Counted from the first letter of the stretch, positions 33,104 through 42,088 are shown. The stretch is DNA of 64,000 nucleotides from Marisalimonas marina (GCA_038131365.1 JAYPPH010000006.1:1-64000), one strand, 5' to 3'. Notes: generated from the sequence alone by a model not told the origin. Numbers and translations are program-made.

Positions 33104-33982
33104 TTAGTTAACGAGAGATCTTTGGGCAGAAATTAATTCTTCATTTTTGATTTCATTGATATCAGTATCAAACACAACTCTTTCAATTCCATTTGCAATA
33201 ATTATTCTTTTACCCTTTGCTCTACCAATTAGAGTGAGGCCTGCTTCTTTAGCAAGTTTAACGCCTGATGCGGTAAACCCTGATCTAGAAATTAAAATAG
33301 GTATTCCCATCTGAACGGTTTTAATAACCATTTCAGAGGTTAATCTTCCAGTAGTATAAAAAATTTTATCGTTAGCTGTTTCATTGTTCAAAAACATCCA
33401 TCCTGCAATTTTATCTACGGCATTGTGTCTTCCTACATCTTCAACATAGAGGAGTGGTGAGTCTTTTTTACACAATACGCAACCATGTAATGCACCAGCT
33501 TTTAAATATAAGCTAGGTCTTGTATTAATTTTTTTAGATAGAGTGTATATCCAAGAAGTTTTAATTTTTGAATTTTTATCAAGATTAATAGAAGAAAAAT
33601 CATCCATTATATCACCATATACTGTACCTACAGCACATCCACTGGTACGAATTTTTTTTTCCATTTTTTTTTCATAGTTAGTTTTGCGATCAGTTCTAAC
33701 AACTACAACCTGCAATTCTTTATCATAGTTAATTTCTGAAATTATATCCTCACTTTTGAGCATTTTTTGGTTAAGAAGGTACCCTACAGCTAAAAGTTCA
33801 GGCATGTCGCCTAGGGTCATGGCTGTAACAATTTCTTGTTTATTAAGATAAATAGTTAGAGGAACTTCTGTAACAACAGGCAGTTTGATTTGTTCACCAG
33901 CTTCATTAAAACAGTCAATAGATTTTGTTAAATCATCATTACCTAAATCAGGCGAAATATAAAATTCTTTAATTTTACTCAT
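33104..33982 (-). CDS. fdhD: Formate dehydrogenase accessory sulfurtransferase FdhD
   Basis: Transfers sulfur from a cysteine desulfurase to the molybdenum cofactor of formate dehydrogenase. The 292-residue protein has the conserved Cys pair in GALHGCVLCKKD, the RTSGCAVGT stretch and VEDVGRHNAVDKI, all hallmarks of the family. I start at ATG 33982, with GAGGG eight bases upstream, rather than at ATG 33997, which lies in the stop codon of the regulator gene. No formate dehydrogenase subunit is within the window, so the client is elsewhere. Confidence 0.92.
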   Translation of the reverse strand: MSKIKEFYISPDLGNDDLTKSIDCFNEAGEQIKLPVVTEVPLTIYLNKQEIVTAMTLGDMPELLAVGYLLNQKMLKSEDIISEINYDKELQVVVVRTDRKTNYEKKMEKKIRTSGCAVGTVYGDIMDDFSSINLDKNSKIKTSWIYTLSKKINTRPSLYLKAGALHGCVLCKKDSPLLYVEDVGRHNAVDKIAGWMFLNNETANDKIFYTTGRLTSEMVIKTVQMGIPILISRSGFTASGVKLAKEAGLTLIGRAKGKRIIIANGIERVVFDTDINEIKNEELISAQRSLVN

Positions 33983-33993
33983 CTTATTATCCC

Positions 33994-34365
33994 TCATTTA
34001 GATGATTTTTTTGTTTTCACCCAATTAATAAAATCTCTAGTTTCTAAAGATAGTTTGTCATTTAACTTTAGATAATTTTCTAAAAGTTCTTTACCAAAGG
34101 GTGTAAGAATTGTACCTAAACTACCTCCCTTTTTTTCTAAAATAGGATTTGGAAATATATCTTCTAAAGTCTTTAGAAGGAAGCCAGCTTTTTTTTCGCT
34201 CATTCCCATACATTTAGCAGCTGCTCTTATAGATCCCTTTTGGAAAATTAGGTGAAAAAGTTCCATTTTACCTGCTCCGATCATATGGCCTTCAATGTAT
34301 ACTTTAATCTTTATTCCATCTTGATTTTTGTTAACAAAATTTGTTTGTGATTTAGATTTTTTCAT
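33994..34365 (-). CDS. ModE-like winged-helix regulator without molybdate-binding domain
   Basis: A 123-residue protein equal to the N-terminal DNA-binding half of ModE: MIGAGKMELFHLIFQKGSIRAAAKCMGMSEKKA is the LysR-type helix-turn-helix, followed by LTPFGKELLENY. The MOP domains that sense molybdate are missing, so it needs another sensor or acts constitutively. Its stop codon touches the fdhD ribosome-binding site (the TGA overlaps an ATG there), so it is in one operon with fdhD and mobA-mobB. It may control the molybdenum/tungsten genes around it; this is inferred. Confidence 0.8.
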   Translation of the reverse strand: MKKSKSQTNFVNKNQDGIKIKVYIEGHMIGAGKMELFHLIFQKGSIRAAAKCMGMSEKKAGFLLKTLEDIFPNPILEKKGGSLGTILTPFGKELLENYLKLNDKLSLETRDFINWVKTKKSSK

Positions 34366-34511
34366 TTTGTTGACTATACGATTAGATCATCTATTAAGCC
34401 AAATATTTTATATTTATAGAAATAAGTTTTTTTATTTAATAACTAACTATCTACTTTTTGATGAGTTATAATAATTTTTAATATTTAGACTTTTTATCAT
34501 TGGAGTATAAT

Positions 34512-34622
34512 TTGAATGTTTTTAAAGAAATAGGACTTGGTTTGCTAGGCGTTGCCATTATCATAACTTTGTTTTTTCTTTTTTTAGGGTTTAGGACATC
34601 AATTTATACATATTTTATCTAA
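34512..34622 (+). CDS. Possible 36-aa single-span membrane peptide
   Basis: TTG start with GGAG seven bases upstream. It encodes MNVFKEIGLGLLGVAIIITL followed by FFLFLGFRTSIYTYFI, a single transmembrane helix with a short charged start. The stop codon overlaps the idnD stop on the other strand by four bases. No family recognised; it is supported only by the ribosome-binding site and the intact helix. Confidence 0.35.
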   Translation: MNVFKEIGLGLLGVAIIITLFFLFLGFRTSIYTYFI

Positions 34623-35659
34623 TAATTACTAAATGCTAGTTGTACTTTCATGCTGTTTTCATGTTTGCTCAATGCGATTTTAAACCCCTCTTCTGCTTTT
34701 TGGAATGGGATGTTATGGGTTATGAGAGGTTTAACGTTGATTAGTTTTTTTCTCATCATTTCAACAGCTAACCCAAATTCAGAATGAAATCTAAAAGAGC
34801 CTTTCAATTTTAGTTCTTTTGTAGTTACAGAAACTAATGGCATAAGTATATCACCACCTAAACCAAGTTGAACAAGTTCGCCTCTAGGTTTCAGGTAAGT
34901 GATTGCATCGTTTATTCCTGAGGCTGATCCAGAACATTCAATTGCAACGTCGAAATAACCTTTTCCCGTTTGAAGCTCTTCAATTTGGTTTTTGTTTTTA
35001 GCAGTATTGATAATTTTATCAGCGCCGACAGATTTTGAATACTCTAGGGATGCATCAGAAATATCAGTTACAACAATCTCTTTTGCGCCTGCTCTTCTAG
35101 CAGATAGAACACAAAGTGTTCCAATTGGGCCAGATCCAACAATCAATATTTTTTTACCAAAAATATTATCAACTTGTTTGATAGCGTGCAAGCAAACAGC
35201 AAGAGGTTCAGCCATGGCGGCTTCTTCAGGGGAAAGTCCATTTGCTGTGATACATTGTGAGGACTCTGCAATTAGTTTTTCTCTAAATGCTCCTTGAATA
35301 TGTGGAAATGGCATAGCAGAACCATAAAATTTCATATTAGTGCAGTGAATTGGAAGTCCATCTAGGCAAAAATCACATTCTTTACATGGTCTTGATGGCG
35401 ACACTGAAACCAACTCTCCGATAGACAAATTTTTTACATTTGATCCTATCTTGCTAATAAAACCTGATACCTCATGACCCAAAACCATTGGCTCCTTTAA
35501 TTTTATTTGACCAAAGCCTCCGTGCTTATAATAGTGTAGATCAGTTCCACAAATACCCCCAACAGCAATGGAAACTTCAACTTGATTAGGTGATAAATTT
35601 TCTAAAGGATAGTCTTCTATTCTTAAATCTTCAGGACCATGAATTTTCAAAGATTTCAT
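34619..35659 (-). CDS. idnD: L-idonate 5-dehydrogenase
   Basis: A 346-residue zinc-dependent medium-chain dehydrogenase that oxidises L-idonate to 5-ketogluconate. The catalytic zinc ligands are in GGICGTDLHYYKHGG and GHEVSGF; the structural zinc site reads CKECDFCLDGLPIHC; the nucleotide fold is ILIVGSGPIGTLC. The specific name rests on the adjacent gluconate 5-dehydrogenase gene and the HYYKHGG motif. The ATG at 35659 has GGGAGA ten bases upstream; a longer frame to 35716 lacks support. It is divergent from idnO with 105 bases between. Confidence 0.82.
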   Translation of the reverse strand: MKSLKIHGPEDLRIEDYPLENLSPNQVEVSIAVGGICGTDLHYYKHGGFGQIKLKEPMVLGHEVSGFISKIGSNVKNLSIGELVSVSPSRPCKECDFCLDGLPIHCTNMKFYGSAMPFPHIQGAFREKLIAESSQCITANGLSPEEAAMAEPLAVCLHAIKQVDNIFGKKILIVGSGPIGTLCVLSARRAGAKEIVVTDISDASLEYSKSVGADKIINTAKNKNQIEELQTGKGYFDVAIECSGSASGINDAITYLKPRGELVQLGLGGDILMPLVSVTTKELKLKGSFRFHSEFGLAVEMMRKKLINVKPLITHNIPFQKAEEGFKIALSKHENSMKVQLAFSNY

Positions 35660-35764
35660 TTTCTCTCCCAATATATATACTATTGTAAAATTAAATTTAA
35701 GACAGAAAATTAGCAATAATTTTATTATTTATATATATTGAACTCTATAAATTTGGAGAGGTAA

Positions 35765-36535
35765 ATGGTTTCTGGAATTGAATTATTTAATCTTAAGGGT
35801 AAAAGAGCCCTTATCACAGGCTCATCCCAAGGGATTGGGTTTGCATTGGCAAAAGGTTTAAGTTCAGCAGGTGCAGAGATTGTTTTAAATGGAAGGGACA
35901 AAGCTAAATTAGAAAAATCAGCCAAAGACCTAAATTCGGAATGTGCTTTATTCCAACTTTCCTTTGACGTTACAAATCAAAAAGAAGTTAAACAAAAAAT
36001 TGATGAGTTTGAAAAAAATTTTGGGCCCATTGAAATTTTAATTAATAATGCAGGAATGCAATATCGTACTCCTCTTGAAGATTTTCCTTCAGAAATGTTT
36101 GAGAAATTACTACATACTAATATTTCTTCTGTATTTAACGTTAGTCAAGTAGTTGCTAAACATATGATAAAAAGGGGTCATGGAAAAATCATTAATATTG
36201 CTAGTGTCCAAACCTTGTTAGCTAGACCAGGAATTGCTCCATACACAGCCACCAAAGGTGCTGTTGGAAATCTTACAAAAGGTATGGCTACGGATTGGGC
36301 TAAATATGGAATTCAATGCAATGCTATTGCACCAGGATATTTTGATACTCCTTTGAATGCCGCTTTGGTCTCAGATAAAGATTTCACCTCTTGGTTAGAA
36401 AAGAGAACTCCAGCAGGAAGGTGGGGAAAGGTAGAAGAGCTGGTTGGGGCTAGCATTTTCCTGAGTTCCAGTGCCTCTGATTTTGTTAATGGGCATACAC
36501 TTTATGTAGATGGGGGTATCACAGCGTCATTGTAA
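35765..36535 (+). CDS. idnO: Gluconate 5-dehydrogenase-like SDR
   Basis: A 256-residue short-chain dehydrogenase that would reduce 5-ketogluconate to gluconate. NAD(P)-binding TGSSQGIG, the NNAG motif, the catalytic Ser in NIASVQ and the YTATKGA motif (Tyr, Lys) are present. HTLYVDGG near the C-terminus is typical. GGAG lies upstream of the ATG. Paired divergently with idnD, it would complete idonate to gluconate conversion; a gluconate kinase is not in the window. Confidence 0.82.
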   Translation: MVSGIELFNLKGKRALITGSSQGIGFALAKGLSSAGAEIVLNGRDKAKLEKSAKDLNSECALFQLSFDVTNQKEVKQKIDEFEKNFGPIEILINNAGMQYRTPLEDFPSEMFEKLLHTNISSVFNVSQVVAKHMIKRGHGKIINIASVQTLLARPGIAPYTATKGAVGNLTKGMATDWAKYGIQCNAIAPGYFDTPLNAALVSDKDFTSWLEKRTPAGRWGKVEELVGASIFLSSSASDFVNGHTLYVDGGITASL

Positions 36536-36542
36536 TTATAAG

Positions 36543-37301
36543 TTAAATGATTGCATTAACTTGATTTGAACTGTTATTAAAAATAATGTCATTTATTAAC
36601 TTATTATATTGATCTTTATCTGAATCTGATCTTGGTTTATTAATTTTTATCAGACGATTATCTGAAATTTTATTTTGTATTGGTTTTTTTAATATTAAAA
36701 TACGATCTGAAATACTAGTAGCTTCGTTAATATCATGTGTAACCATAATGATTGTAATCTTTAGTGAAGACCATAAACTCCTTACATGATCTTGAAGATT
36801 TTTCTTTGTGAAGTTATCTAATGCACTAAATGGTTCATCAAGTAAAAGAACTTTTGGTTGTTGTACAAGCGCTCTTGCTATAGCCACTCTTTGAGCCATT
36901 CCACCAGATAATTGTCTAGGCCAGAAACTTCCAATGTCTTCTAGGCCAACAATTTTTAGTGTTTCATTAATTTTATATTTTTGTGTTTTTTTATCATCAT
37001 TTAATATGGATAGTTTGATGTTATCATAGACATTCAACCAAGGCATTAGGCGTGCGTCTTGGAATACCATACCTATATCTGAATTTGGTTTGCTTATAAT
37101 ATTATCATTTAGTTTAACATAACCAGATGAAGCATTTTCCAGACCAGATATAATTCTAAGCAAAGTAGATTTCCCACAACCACTTTGACCAACTAGAGAT
37201 ACTATTTCATGATCTTCTATTGTTAGGTTTATATTTTTAAGAATATTTTGTGAGCAATTATTGTTTTTATAGACTTTGGATACATCTTTAATTTTAAGCA
37301 T
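36543..37301 (-). CDS. ABC transporter ATP-binding subunit (SsuB/TauB type)
   Basis: A 252-residue ATPase of the nitrate/sulfonate/taurine importer group. Walker A is GQSGCGKST, the signature LSGGMAQRVAIARAL, Walker B VLLLDEPFSALD and the switch His in THDINEA. The Q-loop reads MVFQDARLMPWLNV, which is typical of SsuB. It overlaps the permease gene by eight bases. The third subunit lies upstream, so this is a complete importer. Confidence 0.9.
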   Translation of the reverse strand: MLKIKDVSKVYKNNNCSQNILKNINLTIEDHEIVSLVGQSGCGKSTLLRIISGLENASSGYVKLNDNIISKPNSDIGMVFQDARLMPWLNVYDNIKLSILNDDKKTQKYKINETLKIVGLEDIGSFWPRQLSGGMAQRVAIARALVQQPKVLLLDEPFSALDNFTKKNLQDHVRSLWSSLKITIIMVTHDINEATSISDRILILKKPIQNKISDNRLIKINKPRSDSDKDQYNKLINDIIFNNSSNQVNAII

Positions 37302-38154
37302 GGTTTTCTCTTTCTTGCATATTATTTAAAGATGATTTCCATTTTAAAAATGGTAGAGATAGTAAATAGATCAATTGGTCAGACAATTTTCCAGCGATAG
37401 CAAATAAGATTAAGGCTCCTATTATTAATGCAGGCCTTCCAGTCATTTGGCCATCTATCATTAGGTATCCAAGTCCTTCGCTTGCACCCATTAGTTCAGC
37501 TGCTATCACAAACATCCAACCAAGAGCAAGCCCACTTCTAAGTCCTGTAACCCATTCAGGAATAATTCCTGGGATTAAAACCCATCTTATTGTTTGAAAG
37601 TGGTTTAAATTATTTATGTGGGCTACTTCAATGATTTTTTTGTCAATTTGCCTAATTCCCATCATAAGATTTAAATAAATAGGAAAAAAAACACCAACTG
37701 ATATTAGGGCTACTTTACTATTTTCAAAGATACCAAACCATAAAATAAATAAAGGAACCCAAGCTAATGAGGGAACTGCTTTTAAAGCTTGTATAGTAGG
37801 ATCAAATAAGTTTCTAAAAGTAGGTGATATACCAGTAATTATACCTAAGATAGAGGCAACAAAACCACCAAGGATAAATCCATTAAAAACTCTATTAAGA
37901 GTAATTAAAATATGTGAAAGAAGTTCCCCATCATGAGCTAGAATTAATAATTCATTAACAACTTCCTGCGGAGGTGGTAAAAGATTACTCCTTATAGTTT
38001 CAGTTGCAGTTAAAGCGTACCAAATTAAAATAATTGTTAATGGTAAAATAGCACAAACACTATTTTGTGCTATTTTGTTAATGATTTTGATATTTAAAAA
38101 ACTAAAATCTTTAATAGAAAATATTAATTGTATATTTTTTAAAATAATATTCAT
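37294..38154 (-). CDS. ABC transporter permease (SsuC/TauC type)
   Basis: A 286-residue permease with about six transmembrane helices. The EAA-loop region is MMGIRQIDKKIIEVAHINNLNHFQTIRWVLIPGIIP, and LPPPQEVVNELL is the typical periplasmic opening stretch. Part of the operon with the ATPase and binding protein; 24 bases separate it from the binding-protein gene. Translocates the substrate brought by the SsuA-like protein. Confidence 0.9.
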   Translation of the reverse strand: MNIILKNIQLIFSIKDFSFLNIKIINKIAQNSVCAILPLTIILIWYALTATETIRSNLLPPPQEVVNELLILAHDGELLSHILITLNRVFNGFILGGFVASILGIITGISPTFRNLFDPTIQALKAVPSLAWVPLFILWFGIFENSKVALISVGVFFPIYLNLMMGIRQIDKKIIEVAHINNLNHFQTIRWVLIPGIIPEWVTGLRSGLALGWMFVIAAELMGASEGLGYLMIDGQMTGRPALIIGALILFAIAGKLSDQLIYLLSLPFLKWKSSLNNMQERENHA

Positions 38155-38178
38155 TAATTCAAATGCCCATTAGTTTAT

Positions 38179-39153
38179 TTACAGGTAGCTTTTATCTACT
38201 AAATCATTAACAACCTCCTTAATTGAGATTGAGTCTTTAATTACTCCAATTTTTTGGAGAATGTTACCTGCAGCTAAGAATGTATTTATCTGCTTGTCTC
38301 CAATAAATGGATTAGTTATGTCTGTTCGTTCATTCAGTTGTTTCTGGGCCACTGCATCTTTGAGTTTTACAGCTTTAATTAAAGATTTTTTGAGGTCCTC
38401 CTTATTTGCTAAAGAGTATTTACGATTATCTTCGTAAACCTTTAAAACTCTTTTAACAATTGATGGATATTTGGATGCAAAATCTTCTCTAACATTTAAT
38501 ATTCCGTAAGTATTTAGATCAGCATTTCTATAAAATAGAGGAGTTTGTGTTTCTAGTTCACCTTTAGCCATATGAGGATCTAAACCTGCCCAGGCATCCA
38601 CTTGACCACTGACTAATGCTCTATAACCATCTGGGTGTTGAAGGAGGACTGGTTTAATATCTTTCTCAGATAAACCTACGCTATCAAGTGCTTGAAGGAG
38701 AAATATGTGCGGATCTGTGCCTCTTGTTACTGCAACTCTTTTGCCTGCAAGATCCTTGATACTCTTAATTCCGCTACCTTTATTTGTAACAAGAGCTGTC
38801 CATTCTGGTTTTGAATATACATATATAGCTTTTATAGGTATACCATTTGCTCTTCCAATAACAGAAGCTGCGCCTGCAGTTGATCCAAAATCAATACTGC
38901 CACCATTGAGGTATTCAAGGGCTTTATTTGATCCTAAGGAAAGAACCCACCTAATTTTAATTTTATCTTTTTCGAACTCTTTTTCTAATGATTTTCTATC
39001 TTTCATTAGTAAACTTACAGGATTGTAATAGGCATAATCAATTGTAATTACCTTCAAGCTGTCTGAAAATGAATTAGAGGCAAATAATAAAAAATTAATA
39101 AAAAGAAATGGTTTGAATAAAAATTTATTAGCTATGTGAGTTAAATTTGTCAT
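38179..39153 (-). CDS. ABC transporter substrate-binding protein (SsuA-like)
   Basis: A 324-residue periplasmic binding protein with a signal peptide (residues about 10-30, LFKPFLFINFLLFASNSFS). FGSTAGAASVIGRANGIPIKAIYVYSKPE and RVAVTRGTDPHIFLLQALDSVGL place it in the aliphatic-sulfonate/NMT1 group. The exact ligand cannot be read, and thiamine precursor or taurine uptake are alternatives. AAGGAG precedes the ATG. It is divergent from an Lrp/AsnC-type regulator that may control it. Confidence 0.85.
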   Translation of the reverse strand: MTNLTHIANKFLFKPFLFINFLLFASNSFSDSLKVITIDYAYYNPVSLLMKDRKSLEKEFEKDKIKIRWVLSLGSNKALEYLNGGSIDFGSTAGAASVIGRANGIPIKAIYVYSKPEWTALVTNKGSGIKSIKDLAGKRVAVTRGTDPHIFLLQALDSVGLSEKDIKPVLLQHPDGYRALVSGQVDAWAGLDPHMAKGELETQTPLFYRNADLNTYGILNVREDFASKYPSIVKRVLKVYEDNRKYSLANKEDLKKSLIKAVKLKDAVAQKQLNERTDITNPFIGDKQINTFLAAGNILQKIGVIKDSISIKEVVNDLVDKSYL

Positions 39154-39275
39154 AATGATTCTCCTTCGGGAAAGAAATAGAAAAATATGCTATTTTATCA
39201 ATAAAATTTTTTGACATTTAAAATTTATTTTCTTATATAACAAAAAAAAGGAAATATTTTCTTTAGGAGGAGTCC

Positions 39276-39746
39276 ATGTTAGATGATGTTGATTTAAAAA
39301 TTTTAACTCTTATTCAAAAAAACTCTGGTTTGCCATTGTCTGAGATTTCAAAAAGGGTAGGAGTATCTCCAACTCCTTGTTGGAACAGAATAAAAAAAAT
39401 GGAAGAGAATGGTGTAATTTCTGCCAAAACGATAGTTCTTAACCGTAAAGCTATTAATTTATCTATAGTAGTTTTTTTATCAATAAGGGTAAGTCATCAT
39501 TCAAAAAATTGGATTGATGATTTCCAAAAGCTAATAACTAAACACGATGAAATTATCGAAGTGCACAGATTAACTGGTTCAGACACAGATTACCTATTAA
39601 AAATTGTAGCTCCTAGTATTGAGGAATATGATAAATTTCAGCAAAAGTTAATAGGAGAAGTTGAGTTTACAAAAATGTCTTCAAGCATATCTCTGCAAGA
39701 AATGAAAAACTCACATGTGTTACCGCTAGAGCAATGTGTCACTTAA
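39276..39746 (+). CDS. Lrp/AsnC-family regulator
   Basis: A 156-residue feast/famine regulator. The N-terminal helix-turn-helix (LDDVDLKILTLIQKNSGLP, LSEISKRVGVSPTPCWNRIKKMEENGVI) is followed by the ligand-binding RAM domain (IIEVHRLTGSDTDYLLKIV). It binds amino acids in known members. AGGAGG sits about six bases before the ATG. It is divergent from the SsuA-like gene and ends four bases inside tupA, so it may regulate the sulfonate-type importer. Confidence 0.9.
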   Translation: MLDDVDLKILTLIQKNSGLPLSEISKRVGVSPTPCWNRIKKMEENGVISAKTIVLNRKAINLSIVVFLSIRVSHHSKNWIDDFQKLITKHDEIIEVHRLTGSDTDYLLKIVAPSIEEYDKFQQKLIGEVEFTKMSSSISLQEMKNSHVLPLEQCVT

Positions 39747-40558
39747 TAGATTGCCTTTGAATTTGGAAAGAATAGTTGTTGACCATTAACTTTAAAATTT
39801 CCGATTGTCACTTGTCCCTTTGGTGATATTAGCCATTCTATAAATTTTTTTGCATCATCTGTGTTTGTGTTTGGACATTTTTCAGGATTTACCATTGTAA
39901 TTCCGTATTGGTTAAAAAATAATTTATTTTTCTCAGCAACAATTTTTAAATCACTTTTATTATTAAAATTAACCCAAGATGCTCTGTCGGTTAGAGTATA
40001 TCCACCCATGCCACTAGCAATGTTTAGTGTTGCTCCCATTCCAGAACCAACCTCTCTATACCAAGCACCGGAATATTTACTGGGACTTAACTTAGATTTT
40101 TTCCAAATAGACATTTCTCTAAAATGCGTTCCAGAATTATCTCCCCTAGAAACAAAAATTGATGAGGTTTTAAATATTTTTGTAAAAGCTTCTATGGGGC
40201 TATCTGATTTTATTATTTTAGCTAAGTTGCTTGTGGGACCTACAATTATAAAATCATTGTACATTAAATTAAATCGTTTTACCCCAAAGCCATTCTTTAT
40301 AAAATCTAGTTCCCTTTCTTTTGCGTGAACTATAATTACATCACCATCACAATTTGAAGCATTTCTTAAGGCAGATCCCGTACCAACTGAAACAACGTGA
40401 GCAACAACATTAATTTCCGACTTTATTATTGGTAAGATATAATTGTAAAAGCCCGAGTTATAAGTAGAGGTAGTAGATTGAACAGTAATATAATCTTTTG
40501 CTAGGGAAAGATTTGAAAAAAAAAGAATATATAGAAATATAAATTTTGTTTTAAGCAT
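39743..40558 (-). CDS. tupA: Tungstate ABC transporter binding protein TupA
   Basis: A 271-residue periplasmic protein with a signal peptide (residues 1-20, FIFLYILFFSNLSLA). The oxyanion signature VQSTTSTYNSGF and the stretch SRGDNSGTHFREMSIWK are the TupA anion-binding loops; VHAKERELDFIKNGFG matches too. It would bind tungstate (or molybdate) for delivery to TupB. Unlike the usual tupABC operon it is transcribed away from tupBC, with 85 bases between starts. It fits the nearby molybdenum-cofactor genes. Confidence 0.9.
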   Translation of the reverse strand: MLKTKFIFLYILFFSNLSLAKDYITVQSTTSTYNSGFYNYILPIIKSEINVVAHVVSVGTGSALRNASNCDGDVIIVHAKERELDFIKNGFGVKRFNLMYNDFIIVGPTSNLAKIIKSDSPIEAFTKIFKTSSIFVSRGDNSGTHFREMSIWKKSKLSPSKYSGAWYREVGSGMGATLNIASGMGGYTLTDRASWVNFNNKSDLKIVAEKNKLFFNQYGITMVNPEKCPNTNTDDAKKFIEWLISPKGQVTIGNFKVNGQQLFFPNSKAIY

Positions 40559-40643
40559 TTAATTATATGAGGCCACGGAAATCAAAAAATTGCAATTCCT
40601 ATCAAATAGACATAAATTTTTTTCGTTTAGTTAAAAAAATGAA

Positions 40644-41357
40644 ATGAATATGAATATCATTCTAGAAGCATTAAATAAGGCATTAGATCTTGTTTTAAAT
40701 TTGGATGAGAGTTTAATAGAAATACTTTTTCTCTCACTAAAAGTAAGTGGTATATCCCTTTTGTTGTCTTGTATTATAGGATTACCTCTAGGGACGTTTT
40801 TAGCAATTAAAAGTTTTTGGGGAAGGGATAGTGTATTAGTTATATTTAACACTATGATGGGTTTGCCACCAGTTGTTGTGGGTTTAGTAGTATATTTAAT
40901 TATCTCAAGGTCAGGCCCTTTAGGTTGGCTTGGTATTTTATATACTCCAACAGCAATGATAATAGCTCAGATGATTTTAATTATACCAATTATAGTTTCT
41001 TTAACGTCCCAGATTGTTGAAGAAATTAGACAAGAGTATCAAATTCTTTTTAAATCTTTGGTAATACCAGCACATAAAGCAATTTTAGCTTATCTTTATG
41101 ATGCAAGATATTCTATTTTGACCGTAGTTTTAGCAGGTTTCGGAAGAGCAATATCAGAAGTAGGCGCTGTTATAATAGTAGGTGGTAATATTGATCATTT
41201 AACGAGAGTAATGACAACAGCTATCGCCCTAGAAACGTCAAAAGGTAACTTGTCTCTAGCTTTGGCTTTAGGAGTTATCCTCTTGTTATTAGCCTTGCTT
41301 ACAAACTTTTTATTAATCACCTTTAAGATGAATGCTAAACGGAATATGTATGCTTAA
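40644..41357 (+). CDS. tupB: Tungstate ABC transporter permease TupB
   Basis: A 237-residue permease with about five or six membrane helices. MMGLPPVVVGLVVYLIISRSGPLGWLGILYTP and AGFGRAISEVGAVIIVGGNIDH (the EAA-like loop) are the TupB signature regions. It forms the channel with TupC. The second Met codon (40650) could equally be the start. The candidate tupC ATG (41350) overlaps the tupB stop. Confidence 0.9.
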   Translation: MNMNIILEALNKALDLVLNLDESLIEILFLSLKVSGISLLLSCIIGLPLGTFLAIKSFWGRDSVLVIFNTMMGLPPVVVGLVVYLIISRSGPLGWLGILYTPTAMIIAQMILIIPIIVSLTSQIVEEIRQEYQILFKSLVIPAHKAILAYLYDARYSILTVVLAGFGRAISEVGAVIIVGGNIDHLTRVMTTAIALETSKGNLSLALALGVILLLLALLTNFLLITFKMNAKRNMYA

Positions 41358-41405
41358 AAAGGATAAAGTAATTCAAAAAAAATAACGCCTATCAAAGGTG
41401 AAAAT

Positions 41406-42083
41406 TTGTCAGTTTGTTTTCAAAAAAATAAAATCTTAAAGGAACTAAATTTCAAAATTGATCATAAAGATATAACAGCAGTTATAGGGCCTAATGGAGC
41501 AGGTAAAACTATTTTATTACATACAATTAATGGTTTGACTCATATTGAAAATGGTGAAATCACGTTTAATTCTTATTTAAACAATGAAGTAATTAGAAAA
41601 AAACAGGCCTTGGTATTTCAAAACCCAACTTTACTGAGAAGAACTGTTTTATCCAATATGGAATTCATTGCTGATATTTATAAAAATATTGATAGAAACA
41701 TGATCCAAAATTGTCTTACTAGGTGTGGATTGAAAGGCTATGATCAAAAATCAGCTAGACTTTTATCTGGTGGCGAAAAACAAAGGCTTTCTCTTGCAAG
41801 AGCTCTACTTATTCATCCCTCAATATTACTCCTTGACGAACCTACGGCAAATTTAGACCCTTTTTCTTTAAAATTAATAGAAGACATAATCTTAGAAGAG
41901 AATAAAAAGGGGACATGTGTAATCTTAACAACTCACGATATGGCTCAAGCAAAAAGGTTAGCAACAAATATAATTTTTATGAATAAAGGTGAGATATTAG
42001 AACAATCAAACTCAAATGCATTTTTTAAAAAACCAAAAACCGATGAAGCTATAAGATATATAAAAGGAGAAATTCTTTTATAA
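41406..42083 (+). CDS. tupC: Tungstate ABC transporter ATPase TupC, 5' end disturbed by an A-tract
   Basis: A 225-residue ATPase in the unbroken frame from a TTG codon (41406). Walker A GPNGAGKT, signature LLSGGEKQRLSLARAL, Walker B ILLLDEPTANLD and the switch His in TTHDMAQA are intact. The family-like N-terminus extends upstream (ITPIKGEN before LSVCFQKNK), and the ATG at 41350 overlapping the tupB stop would read into it if the A run at 41375-41382 had nine instead of eight A. So tupC either uses a poor internal start, depends on slippage at the A run, or has an assembly error here. The core of the enzyme looks functional. Confidence 0.8.
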   Translation: MSVCFQKNKILKELNFKIDHKDITAVIGPNGAGKTILLHTINGLTHIENGEITFNSYLNNEVIRKKQALVFQNPTLLRRTVLSNMEFIADIYKNIDRNMIQNCLTRCGLKGYDQKSARLLSGGEKQRLSLARALLIHPSILLLDEPTANLDPFSLKLIEDIILEENKKGTCVILTTHDMAQAKRLATNIIFMNKGEILEQSNSNAFFKKPKTDEAIRYIKGEILL

Positions 42084-42088
42084 AATTT

